Assembly: GCA_945787785.1 (NCBI GenBank)
Contig: CALZIO010000023.1
Location: 1 to 38,317 of the forward strand
Length of the DNA stretch: 38,317 nt
Origin: an uncultured Chromatiaceae bacterium
Lineage (GTDB): Bacteria > Pseudomonadota > Gammaproteobacteria > Tenderiales > Tenderiaceae
Direction of reading: 5' to 3'
The translations under genes were made by a program, and so were the position numbers. Shown here one piece after another: positions 28,319-35,396 of the stretch; positions within the stretch are counted from its first letter, which is position 1, and each line of letters opens with the position of its first letter. Below the pieces are notes generated by a model. That model did no database searches. It had not been told where the DNA came from and saw only the letters and a list, made by a program, of their open reading frames with translations.

Positions 28319-28553
28319 TCAATCTTACTCCTTGATTAAAGCCTAATGCATCATGCTGATGAGAAATTACCTCGTTAAGTACGGCATGGATATGACTTTC
28401 TTGAGATAGAAAATAGCGTATTTTCACTACTTTTTTATTAAAGATAGGCACACAAAATACCGATATATCAAATGAGCTTATTGATCCTGCCCCACCATCT
28501 AGTGGCAATTCAATTTAGAAGCTGTTGTATTTACTAGAATTACGAGGTTTGCA

Positions 28554-29780
28554 GTGAAAAATTTTACTAAGCATCTGGCCATCGCCATTCTTCCAAGCTT
28601 TATATTCATAAGCTCTCCGGTATCGGCAAGCACCGGACAACCAATTGCCTATCTAAACACCGCCACCGTCGATTTAAGTTGCTTTGAGTGGCAGCAGGAT
28701 AATCTCAATAGCCAATTTTCATACGAGTGCAAATCCAGTGCGTTTGATGTTGCCACACCTTCACATCAGAGCAAATTGGCAGATGCCTACTACTACGGTG
28801 AAGGAGTGGAACAGGATTATGCCCAGGCTGCCAAGTGGTACCGTAAAGCAGCAATACAAGGTGATGCCTATGCGCAATTTAGCCTGGGTTATATGTACAC
28901 TAAAGCGGAAGGGGTGCCACGTGATTCTTGGGTAGCCTTGAAATGGCTTAGCAAAGCTGCAGACAATAATTTAGCTGTTGCCCAATACACTCTGGCAGAT
29001 ATGTACTACTACGGTGAAGGTGTCGCTGTTGACTACGATGTGGCTATTCAATGGTATCGAAAGGCAGCCGAACAGAATTACAATTTTGCCCAATATAGCC
29101 TCGGTTACATGTACAAGAAAGGGCTCGGTCTAGAACAGAACTATGATCTTGCCATGCAATGGTTGCTAAAAGCCGCAAATCAATCACATCCGGAAGCACA
29201 GACAAGCATCGCTCATATGTACTTAAATGGTGAGGGCGTAAATCAGGATGCTAAAATAGCATTTGATTGGTTCTATAAGGCTTCAATGCAGGGTCATGCT
29301 GGTGCCCAAAACAATCTGGCTTATATGTATCGAACCGGGCTAGGCGTTGAGCAGGATGTTCAACGAGCCATGATGTGGTATCAAAATTCAGCACGCCAAG
29401 GTTATGCTACAGCGCAAGCCAGTCTTGGATTTCTATTTCATAAAGGGATCGGTGTTGAGCAAGACTATGCCAAGGCCATTCAATGGTATCAAGTTGCTGG
29501 TTCACAAGGTGAATTAAGTGCGCAGTTTAATCTTGGACTGCTATTTATGCATGGCGAAGGAGTTGAGCGAGATTTGAATAAAGCTGCCGAGTGGTTTTTG
29601 GCAGCAGCAAATCAAGGTGATACAGAAGCCCAGTATTATGTCGGCACCCTGTATCGCAATGGTTGGGGGGTGGCACAAAATATCCAAAAGGCACTCAAAT
29701 GGTTTCGCTTGGCGGGTGAATCAGGTCATGATAAAGCTAAGCATGAAATCGAACTGTTAGTCGCTTCGAACTCAATTTGA
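28554..29780 (+). CDS. Secreted Sel1-repeat protein (nine repeats)
   Basis: Predicted periplasmic or surface scaffold made of Sel1-like (TPR-related) helical repeats that bind other proteins. A signal peptide (residues 1-25, ...SSPVSAS) is followed by a short region with two Cys and then nine repeats of exactly 36 residues, each of the form AQxxLGxMYxxGxGVxxDxxxAxxWYxKAAxQG (for instance AKWYRKAAIQGDAYAQFSLG). The GTG start at 28554 has an ACGAGG element seven bases upstream. A second, smaller Sel1 protein lies convergently just downstream. The cellular partner is unknown. Confidence 0.9.
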   Translation: MKNFTKHLAIAILPSFIFISSPVSASTGQPIAYLNTATVDLSCFEWQQDNLNSQFSYECKSSAFDVATPSHQSKLADAYYYGEGVEQDYAQAAKWYRKAAIQGDAYAQFSLGYMYTKAEGVPRDSWVALKWLSKAADNNLAVAQYTLADMYYYGEGVAVDYDVAIQWYRKAAEQNYNFAQYSLGYMYKKGLGLEQNYDLAMQWLLKAANQSHPEAQTSIAHMYLNGEGVNQDAKIAFDWFYKASMQGHAGAQNNLAYMYRTGLGVEQDVQRAMMWYQNSARQGYATAQASLGFLFHKGIGVEQDYAKAIQWYQVAGSQGELSAQFNLGLLFMHGEGVERDLNKAAEWFLAAANQGDTEAQYYVGTLYRNGWGVAQNIQKALKWFRLAGESGHDKAKHEIELLVASNSI

Positions 29781-29793
29781 ATAAAAACAACTA

Positions 29794-30357
29794 TTAGTGG
29801 TGGAATTTCATCCACCATTCCGTTGCCAACTGTTCAGCCTGTATAATTTCCTCTTGTTCCATCTGCAGAGCAAGTTCAGCTTGCGCCTCAACAGCATTTT
29901 CATAACTCATTGCCGCAGCGATTTCGTACCACATATAAGCTTTAACGTTGTCTATTTCCACACCATGCCCTTCAGCATAAGCCAGCCCTAATAGATATTG
30001 CGCCGATGCCAAACGCTGTTCGGCTGCAAGATTGAGCCAGTGCAGAGCCTGTTGATTATCCTGTTCAATGCCATCCCCCCTGATATACATCAGGCCAAGA
30101 GTAAGTTGAGCTTCCGCCACGCCGCTTTCAGCTAACTTCTGATACAAGATTGATGCCTGCTTTGTGTCCTGATCAACACCTTCACCAACATGATAGCGAT
30201 TTGCCAGATCCATCTGTGCCTGCATATCTCCTTGATTCGCTTTATCTATCAATTGTTGTATTTGCTGTTGAGTTAATTGTTCGGCAAGTACTGGGGTTGT
30301 CAGCATGATTAAACATGAGAGAGTTGCAGCAACAATACTGCTTAGATGGAATGGCAT
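29794..30357 (-). CDS. Secreted Sel1-repeat protein (short, three repeats)
   Basis: A 187-residue protein with a signal peptide (residues 1-25, ending VLA) and three 36-residue Sel1-like repeats (AQMDLANRYHVGEGVDQDT, AQLTLGLMYIRGDGIEQDN, AQYLLGLAYAEGHGVEID), finishing with a helical Glu/Gln-rich segment and WWMKFHH. It is encoded on the strand opposite to the larger Sel1 protein and ends 13 bases from it. A common function is possible but nothing in the sequence proves it. Confidence 0.88.
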   Translation of the reverse strand: MPFHLSSIVAATLSCLIMLTTPVLAEQLTQQQIQQLIDKANQGDMQAQMDLANRYHVGEGVDQDTKQASILYQKLAESGVAEAQLTLGLMYIRGDGIEQDNQQALHWLNLAAEQRLASAQYLLGLAYAEGHGVEIDNVKAYMWYEIAAAMSYENAVEAQAELALQMEQEEIIQAEQLATEWWMKFHH

Positions 30358-30580
30358 TATCGATTTCCTTAAAGGTTAGTTCTTGATGTGCTGATTATAT
30401 TGGAACCAGAGTTTGTACCCAAGTTAAACTAGTGAATTCAGTGTGGAATCGTTGTTATTACCTTCATATTTCACCAATTCTATTTGTCCTAAGCGATATA
30501 TTTAACCAGTAAACTACTTGTATTCACTGACGAAAGTTCGTATCGTTTTGAAATAAGCATCAATCTTGGGTGGGAAGGAT

Positions 30581-31132
30581 ATGTGGAGTCATATAGCGAT
30601 TATTTTTGTAATTCTTATGGGGTTTAGTGCGGCCTCAACTGCAGAAATTTATCAAACGCCACGCCTGGTTGAGGACGGTATTCATGACCCGGAAAATGAC
30701 GCGATTCAGATATTGCAAGAGCCAGTCGAAGCGATGGTGGATTTTCCTCAGGACAGACGTGGTAAGGTGGACTGGGTCCGTGCGCTACGGGAAGGTAAAA
30801 TTAATCCTCGTAGAAGCCTGAGTGGCGATGAGTATGGCGGTGAGATGATGTTGGAAACAGACATGGACATCATCATGAAACAGACTGCCAACATGCCGCA
30901 TGTCAGGTTCCCTCATCTGGCCCATACCGAGTGGTTGACTTGTAATAACTGTCATCCAAAAATTTTCCAACCACAATACGAATCTAACCCTGTCACCATG
31001 GAAAAAATCCTGAAAGGGGAGTTTTGTGGTCGCTGCCATGACAAAGTGTCATTTAGCTTGTGGACCTGCGAACGTTGCCATAGTGTGCCTCATGATGGGT
31101 CATCCGAGGCCTGGATCAACCCGAACAAATAG
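30581..31132 (+). CDS. Triheme c-type cytochrome, c(7)-type triheme-domain protein
   Basis: Predicted exported electron-transfer protein. A signal peptide (MWSHIAIIFVILMGFSAAST) is followed by an extended region and a domain with three CxxCH haem-binding motifs: CNNCH, CGRCH and CERCH. Surrounding residues (VRFPHLAHTEWLTCNNCHP, EKILKGEFCGRCHDKVSF) resemble the c(7)-type triheme domain family, with extra His for axial ligation in FPHLAHT. An in-frame TTG at 30566 gives a longer frame, but ATG 30581 follows GGGAAGGAT and starts the signal peptide. Its 3' end overlaps the convergent spermidine-synthase-like gene by 33 bases. Redox partners are not in the window. Confidence 0.88.
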   Translation: MWSHIAIIFVILMGFSAASTAEIYQTPRLVEDGIHDPENDAIQILQEPVEAMVDFPQDRRGKVDWVRALREGKINPRRSLSGDEYGGEMMLETDMDIIMKQTANMPHVRFPHLAHTEWLTCNNCHPKIFQPQYESNPVTMEKILKGEFCGRCHDKVSFSLWTCERCHSVPHDGSSEAWINPNK

Positions 31133-31909
31133 TTTGCCCAGCTTACGCCATCGGTTTGCCCGTCTCAGTTGACGATACATGCTGCTATATTCCAGCCCAA
31201 GGGTCTGTTCCAGGTGGTCTGCTTCTAATCTACTACTAGAAAGTTGCAGTACATTTTTCTCCCGAGCCGCCAACATGATCAAATTGCCTTTGTCTATAAC
31301 CGGCAGCGACAAAACATTTTGTTGAAAAGTGTGCTCTATGACGTTGATTGTCGAAGCGCATTGTTCTGTGTGGCTATCCCACAAATTGATAGATAATATT
31401 GCGCTATGAGTCATCCTTTGATGGCATAAAGAGAAGAACTCTAGAGTTTTTACGCTATCTGAAACGCCATCATGATTAAAAGCATCAACCAAGACTAGAT
31501 CATAGTGTTTATAACGGCCTTTGTTATTTGTTAATAATTGAAAAGCATCCGTAATATAAATCTGTAAATTTGGGTGTTCAGGAAGAGCAAAATAACCGTG
31601 GGCGAGCTTGACAACATCATTTCTAATTTCGACAGCATCAATGTGGCAGTCTGGATAATGATGTAATAAAAATTTGGCAATGGATCCACCTCCTAAACCA
31701 ATCAAAAGTATTTTTTTCGGGGTAGGGTGGAACAACAGGCATGACATCATTGCACGCGTATAGGATAAAACCAGACGTTCAGGCTGGTTCAAATCCATGC
31801 TGCTCTGTTTGGCGTCATTACCAAAATAGAGAGAACGAATTTGTCGATCCTGTGAAATTTCAACTATTCCGTCATCGCTAATATTGCGGTGGATCACAAA
31901 CTCTTGCAT
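31100..31909 (-). CDS. Spermidine-synthase-like SAM-binding protein
   Basis: Protein with the Rossmann fold of spermine/spermidine synthases. The nucleotide-binding loop is ILLIGLGGGSIAKFLLHHYP, then HIDAVEIRNDVVKLAHGYF, ITDAFQLL and DLVLVDAFNHDGV. It lacks the separate N-terminal domain detail and some polyamine-contacting residues of true SpeE cannot be verified by eye, so 'spermidine synthase-like' is used; such proteins are often annotated as SAM-dependent methyltransferases. 269 residues. It is convergent and overlapping with the triheme cytochrome gene. Upstream, the iscU terminator separates it from iscR-iscU. Confidence 0.78.
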   Translation of the reverse strand: MQEFVIHRNISDDGIVEISQDRQIRSLYFGNDAKQSSMDLNQPERLVLSYTRAMMSCLLFHPTPKKILLIGLGGGSIAKFLLHHYPDCHIDAVEIRNDVVKLAHGYFALPEHPNLQIYITDAFQLLTNNKGRYKHYDLVLVDAFNHDGVSDSVKTLEFFSLCHQRMTHSAILSINLWDSHTEQCASTINVIEHTFQQNVLSLPVIDKGNLIMLAAREKNVLQLSSSRLEADHLEQTLGLEYSSMYRQLRRANRWRKLGKLFVRVDPGLG

Positions 31910-31979
31910 AACCGGGGTTGATGATTATTCTGAATAAAATAAAATAATATGCGAGAAATGTAGGGTGGTGTAGGCACAA

Positions 31980-32003
31980 AAAACCCGGCTTATGCCGGGT
32001 TTT
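31980..32003 (-). terminator. Rho-independent terminator of iscR-iscU
   Basis: AAAACCCGGC-TTAT-GCCGGGTTTT is a perfect 10-bp stem with a 4-nt loop, about 20 bases after the iscU stop and followed by a T run in the minus direction (GGGTTTTTTG). Confidence 0.88.
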
Positions 32004-32024
32004 GGTGAGAATGGGATTTAGATA

Positions 32025-32405
32025 TTAATTTTGTTTCTCTTTATAATCAGAGATTGCAGCCTTGATGGCATCTTCTGCCAGCACAGAGCAGTGTACTTTG
32101 ACGGGTGGTAATGCCAGTTCTTCAGCAATTTGACTGTTTTTAATCTGGGAAGCCTCATCCAGGGATTTGCCTTTGACCCATTCAGTCAACAATGAGCTTG
32201 ATGCGATTGCTGAACCACAACCATAGGTTTTGAATCTGGCATCTTCGATCACACCCTCTTCATTTACCTTAATTTGTAATTTCATCACATCACCACATGC
32301 TGGCGCACCGACCATGCCAGTACCTATATGCTGATCAGATTTATCAAATGAACCAACATTACGAGGATTCTCGTAGTGGTCAATCACCTTCTCACTGTAC
32401 GACAT
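32025..32405 (-). CDS. iscU: Fe-S cluster assembly scaffold IscU
   Basis: Scaffold on which iron-sulfur clusters are built before transfer to apoproteins. The ligands are all present: Cys in GAPACGDVM (with the Asp), in TYGCGSAIASS and in VHCSVLAEDAI, and the HscA-recognition motif LPPVK precedes the last Cys. MSYSEKVIDHYENPRNVGSF is the standard N-terminus. Length 126 matches E. coli. It lies 24 bases after iscR in one operon, but iscS, iscA, hscBA and fdx are not next to it, so this unit must depend on a cysteine desulfurase encoded elsewhere. Confidence 0.96.
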   Translation of the reverse strand: MSYSEKVIDHYENPRNVGSFDKSDQHIGTGMVGAPACGDVMKLQIKVNEEGVIEDARFKTYGCGSAIASSSLLTEWVKGKSLDEASQIKNSQIAEELALPPVKVHCSVLAEDAIKAAISDYKEKQN

Positions 32406-32429
32406 CCTGTATACCTCCTACATCGACAA

Positions 32430-32915
32430 TTAAGCGACAGTAGTTTGTTTAGGTGTATGATCAGACCATATTCCCAATGTACTGATATCTGTGTCAGTAG
32501 CGGTATCTGGATTAAGTTCTATTTGTTTCCCGTCAACGAGATCGCCAAGGGTAATGTTTGAAAGGTAAACCGTGATGTGATTGCTCAACAATTCCCACAG
32601 TTGCTGTGTTCTTTGATGGCGATCGTCTATCTTCATTGTCTTCTCTTTACCAGTCTTTTCATCGACAGCAGAGATGATCTCAGCGATTGTGATTTCAGAA
32701 GCAGGGCGGGCTAAACGATATCCCCCACCTGGACCACGTGTTCCTCTTACTAGCTTTGTTTGCCTAAGTCGGGCAAATAATTGCTCGAGATAAGATAATG
32801 AAATACCCTGAAATTCAGAGATGTCTGCTAATGTCACTCGATTGCCTTCATTGGCGTTCAGAGCAAGATCTAACATTGCTGTAATGGCGTACCGGCCTTT
32901 AGTTGAAAGTTTCAT
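32430..32915 (-). CDS. iscR: IscR-like Rrf2 regulator without cysteines
   Basis: Winged-helix transcription regulator of the Rrf2/IscR family. The DNA-binding half is very IscR-like: [40 protein letters not shown] and [21 protein letters not shown]. In IscR three Cys and one His in the next loop bind [2Fe-2S]; here residues 85-105 ([20 protein letters not shown]) contain no Cys, four residues fewer than E. coli, and the whole protein has no Cys. The dimerisation helix continues with [22 protein letters not shown] 32913-32915 is preferred to 32919-32921 because GGAGG is seven bases upstream of the former. It heads iscR-iscU and carries an IscR-type palindrome in its promoter. Confidence 0.9.
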   Translation of the reverse strand: MKLSTKGRYAITAMLDLALNANEGNRVTLADISEFQGISLSYLEQLFARLRQTKLVRGTRGPGGGYRLARPASEITIAEIISAVDEKTGKEKTMKIDDRHQRTQQLWELLSNHITVYLSNITLGDLVDGKQIELNPDTATDTDISTLGIWSDHTPKQTTVA

Positions 32916-32944
32916 TATCATGCCTCCTGCATCACAAATTGAAA

Positions 32945-32969
32945 AAGTCTGACTGGTTTACTCAAGTAT
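32945..32969 (-). promoter_or_regulatory. IscR-type operator overlapping the iscR promoter
   Basis: On the minus strand the sequence ATACTTGAGTAAACCAGTCA followed by GACTT matches the type 1 IscR site pattern ATAxTTGACTxxxxxAGTCxxxTAT at about 20 of 25 positions from memory of the consensus. TTGAGT inside it would be the -35 element. It lies 30 bases upstream of the iscR start. This is pattern matching by eye. Confidence 0.6.
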
Positions 32970-33079
32970 ATTTTGGCACTAAAACAATCGATTATCAATG
33001 ATGAAAACCGACATTTAACATGGTTTAACAATTGTAAGGTTAATATACCCTAATGGTCTAAGAATGGTAGTGCTTTCTA

Positions 33080-34096
33080 TTACAAAGTGCTCTGTCGCAT
33101 CAAGCGCTCAATCATCGACTGAATAAACCAGCCCATTCGTACGCCAATCGATTTTTTAATAGTGTAAGTAACTTGATAAAGGTCTTTTTCATTCGCTTGT
33201 TCAAGCAGATAATCATCACTAGTTTTAAGTAGGTCGACCAAATTCATTTCCAGGGCCCGTGTGGCTGGCCAGTGCTCACCCGTAGCAATACGATCAACAT
33301 CGACGATAGGGCGGTGATCTTTGATAAATTCTTTGAATAAAGTGTGGGTATCTTCGAGCTCTTCCTGGAATTTTTGTCTGGCCTTATCTGAATTTTCACC
33401 AAACATAGTTAAGGTGCGTTTGAATTCACCTGCCGTCAGCTGCTCAAATTCAATGTCATGCTTCTTCAGCAGACGATGAAAATTTGGAATCTGAGCAATA
33501 ACACCAATCGAACCAATGATTGAAAACGGTGCTGCAATAATTTTGTCAGCCACACAGGCCATCATATATCCACCGCTAGCCGCAATTTTATCGACAGAAA
33601 TAGTGAGCGGAATATTTTTATCCTTGATACGCATCAGTTGTGATGCGGCAAGGCCATAAGCGTGTACCAGGCCACCACCACTCTGCAAATTTAGAAAGAC
33701 CTCATCTTCCGGCTTAGCGACCGTTAGAATTGCACTGATTTCCTCTCTGAGTGAAGCAAGCGGGGAGGCTTTAATATCACCATCAAAGTTCAACACATAA
33801 ATCTTTTTGCGCGCCTCGATATCACCATGTTTGAGTTGTTTGGCCTTATCCTTTTTCTCTTTTTTTTCTGCCTTTAAACTCTTTTTCAGCTGATCTTTAT
33901 CTAATGTGCTCGCGTGGATGATGTCCGTCATCTCATCATATTTATCATTGAGCTTTTTAATCTCAAGCCGCTCACGACCAATCTCTCTGCCACGACTGGC
34001 AAAGATTATGATTCCGACAACGATTGCAATAACAGCTAAAACAATAGTGATTGTTTTAGCTAGGAACAGGCCATATTCAGCTATGAAAGCAGACAC
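33080..34096 (-). CDS. sohB: Protease SohB (S49 family)
   Basis: Inner-membrane-anchored serine protease of the SppA/SohB family. One N-terminal span (LFLAKTITIVLAVIAIVVGI) leads to a charged linker (KKSLKAEKKEKKDKAKQLK) and the S49 domain: EVFLNLQSGGGLVHAYGLAA, the nucleophile in IAASGGYMMACVADKIIAAPF and the base Lys in LTAGEFKRTLTMFGENSD. The linker and size (338 residues) are those of SohB rather than SppA. It is upstream of iscR in the same direction but has its own upstream terminator separating it from the small membrane protein gene. A second S49 protein is encoded at 25722-26744. Confidence 0.92.
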   Translation of the reverse strand: MSAFIAEYGLFLAKTITIVLAVIAIVVGIIIFASRGREIGRERLEIKKLNDKYDEMTDIIHASTLDKDQLKKSLKAEKKEKKDKAKQLKHGDIEARKKIYVLNFDGDIKASPLASLREEISAILTVAKPEDEVFLNLQSGGGLVHAYGLAASQLMRIKDKNIPLTISVDKIAASGGYMMACVADKIIAAPFSIIGSIGVIAQIPNFHRLLKKHDIEFEQLTAGEFKRTLTMFGENSDKARQKFQEELEDTHTLFKEFIKDHRPIVDVDRIATGEHWPATRALEMNLVDLLKTSDDYLLEQANEKDLYQVTYTIKKSIGVRMGWFIQSMIERLMRQSTL

Positions 34097-34181
34097 TTAC
34101 GAACTCCCGGGGTTGGAATAATGAGGTTCGATAGTATACAGCTTTGTGATTTTGCTGCATAACCTGGTGTCATTTAAATAA

Positions 34182-34218
34182 AAAAGCCCCTGCCGCAAAA
34201 GTGACAGGGGCTTTTTTT
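34182..34218 (-). terminator. Rho-independent terminator after the 36-residue protein gene
   Basis: AAAAGCCCCTG and CAGGGGCTTTT form a strong stem with a small inner extension (CGC/GTG) and loop AAAA. T runs are on both strands; in the minus direction it ends transcription 24 bases after the small gene's stop and before sohB. Confidence 0.88.
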
Positions 34219-34242
34219 ACGAGTTAATAATACTAGATGGAA

Positions 34243-34353
34243 TTAACTCATTAATGTAGTGGCGATAACGCCTAGTACGGAAACAATGCAAGCCAATGGA
34301 ATCAGAATCATATAATCAGTATCACTGGCGGTTTTACGGGTGTTGTTTGACAT
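34243..34353 (-). CDS. 36-residue single-span membrane protein, function unknown
   Basis: MSNNTRKTASDTDYMILIPL continues as ACIVSVLGVIATTLMS: a short polar N-terminus and one transmembrane helix of about 20 residues ending at the C-terminus. GGAG is placed eight bases before the ATG (minus strand), the stop is followed by a strong terminator, and the frame upstream of this ATG is low-quality repeat-rich DNA, so a real independent small gene is likely. I do not recognise the family. Small single-span proteins of this kind often serve as subunits of respiratory complexes or transporters, but no target is suggested by the neighbours sohB and nikR. Confidence 0.65.
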   Translation of the reverse strand: MSNNTRKTASDTDYMILIPLACIVSVLGVIATTLMS

Positions 34354-34850
34354 AGTTATCTCCAACGCTGGCGGCCATGGAGCGAAGCGAGGGCCGCTAG
34401 TCGCCGATAGGCCACGCTGTCTGCCCTTTCGTAGTTGTGAGCGATAGCGAGCGACGAAGAAATGCAGGAGCAGCTTTAGTGGCCGTAGAGTCATTGTGGT
34501 AGCTGTGTTGAGCGCAACGAGTGAACGGTAGTGAGCAAGGTTGTGCGAAAACGCAGCGGACGCAGGACGGTCGGGGCAAAAGGAATCAGCTGTCGCGTAA
34601 GTGAGTGAATTTTTGGCATGGACGCCAAATAATTTTTAGCGAAGTAGCGACACAATCGATTGGTTTTTTATATATTTAATGCTGACCATTCCGCTCAGGA
34701 ATGAGTTTTAAACATACTACAGCTAATTAAAAATGTTAAGTGTTTTGATCGATTTGTTAACCATATGAATGCTAGGTGAAAAAGGATGTCACATTGCAAC
34801 TTTAACGATGCTAAGCTTATTCGTTGTGTCTATTGCCTAGGGATATTTTA
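34354..34850. other. Non-coding region with recurrent GAGCGA-type motifs
   Basis: Almost 500 bp separate the small membrane protein gene and nikR. The part 34371-34660 contains repeated imperfect copies of an AGCGA/GAGCG core: AGCGAAGCGAGGG (34381-34393), GTGAGCGATAGCGAGCGACG (34438-34457), TTGAGCGCAACGAGTGAACG (about 34508-34527), GTAAGTGAGTGAAT (about 34598) and AGCGAAGTAGCGACAC (about 34639). A GCGGCC-N15-GGCCGC inverted repeat (34371-34397) precedes them. Open frames on the minus strand here look like repeat artefacts. The rest, 34660-34850, is AT-rich and must hold the nikR promoter. Confidence 0.5.
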
Positions 34851-35321
34851 ATGAGTGATCTGGTGAGATTTGGAGTGTCTATCGAGGCGGAGCTGTTAGA
34901 ACGATTTGACCAGGAAATTGACAAAAAAGGCTACTCAAATCGCTCTGAAGCAATTCGTGATCTAATTCGTGATCAGATCGTTACGGAAGAGTGGGCTTCA
35001 GATGATGAAACAGTCGGAACTATTACCATTGTCTATGATCACCATACCCGTGATCTTTCTGCCAACCTAACGCATCTACAACACTCTTTTCAAGGTGAGA
35101 TCAAATCTGTATTGCATATCCACCTTGATCACAATAATTGTCTTGAAGTGTTGGTAGTGGCAGGCAAAGGACAATTGTTGCAGCATTTTGCTGATCAACT
35201 GGTGAGTATAAAAGGCGTCAAACATGGAAAATTGACGATGACTACGACGGGGAGTGCAATCCCGACCAAAGGCAGCCATCAGCATATCCATGGCACTGAG
35301 CATTCCCATAGCCAAGATTAA
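34851..35321 (+). CDS. nikR: Nickel-responsive transcription regulator NikR
   Basis: Ribbon-helix-helix repressor that senses nickel and controls its uptake. The RHH domain is MSDLVRFGVSIEAELLERFD and YSNRSEAIRDLIRDQIV, and the C-terminal ACT-like domain has the square-planar nickel ligands: His78 (LQHS), His89, His91 and Cys97 (VLHIHLDHNNCLEVLVV), equal to E. coli His76/87/89/Cys95 with an offset of two. The start at 34851 is used rather than the upstream in-frame GTG. The last 14 residues, SHQHIHGTEHSHSQ, are histidine-rich and exceed the usual C-terminus. It opens a nickel island (porin, nikK, nikL, nikM). Confidence 0.95.
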   Translation: MSDLVRFGVSIEAELLERFDQEIDKKGYSNRSEAIRDLIRDQIVTEEWASDDETVGTITIVYDHHTRDLSANLTHLQHSFQGEIKSVLHIHLDHNNCLEVLVVAGKGQLLQHFADQLVSIKGVKHGKLTMTTTGSAIPTKGSHQHIHGTEHSHSQD

Positions 35322-35323
35322 AA

Positions 35324-35356
35324 AAATCGAGCGGAGTATTACGCTCCACTCGATTT
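35324..35356. terminator. Bidirectional terminator between nikR and the porin gene
   Basis: AAATCGAG-C-GGAG and CTCC-A-CTCGATTT form a near-perfect stem (one mismatch) around TATTACG, with A/T runs on both flanks, between the convergent nikR and porin genes. Confidence 0.8.
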
Positions 35357-35396
35357 ATCTAAGCACGGATTGTTAGTTGATTCCCGATTCTAATAG

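Noticed and set aside
28245-28508. 87-codon minus-strand frame starting before gpmI
   Set aside because: Overlaps the gpmI start in another frame, has no recognisable domain, and gpmI has its own RBS.
34397-34579. 60-codon minus-strand frame and the upstream extension of the 36-residue protein (34354-34494)
   Set aside because: Translations are repetitive Ser/Arg/Leu/Cys products of the AGCGA-type repeat, without RBS; only the ATG at 34351-34353 has a good ribosome binding site.
34770-34814. TGCTAG and TGCTAA upstream of nikR as autoregulatory NikR sites
   Set aside because: Same-orientation pentamers 39 bases apart without an inverted partner; TGCTA is too frequent to count as evidence.
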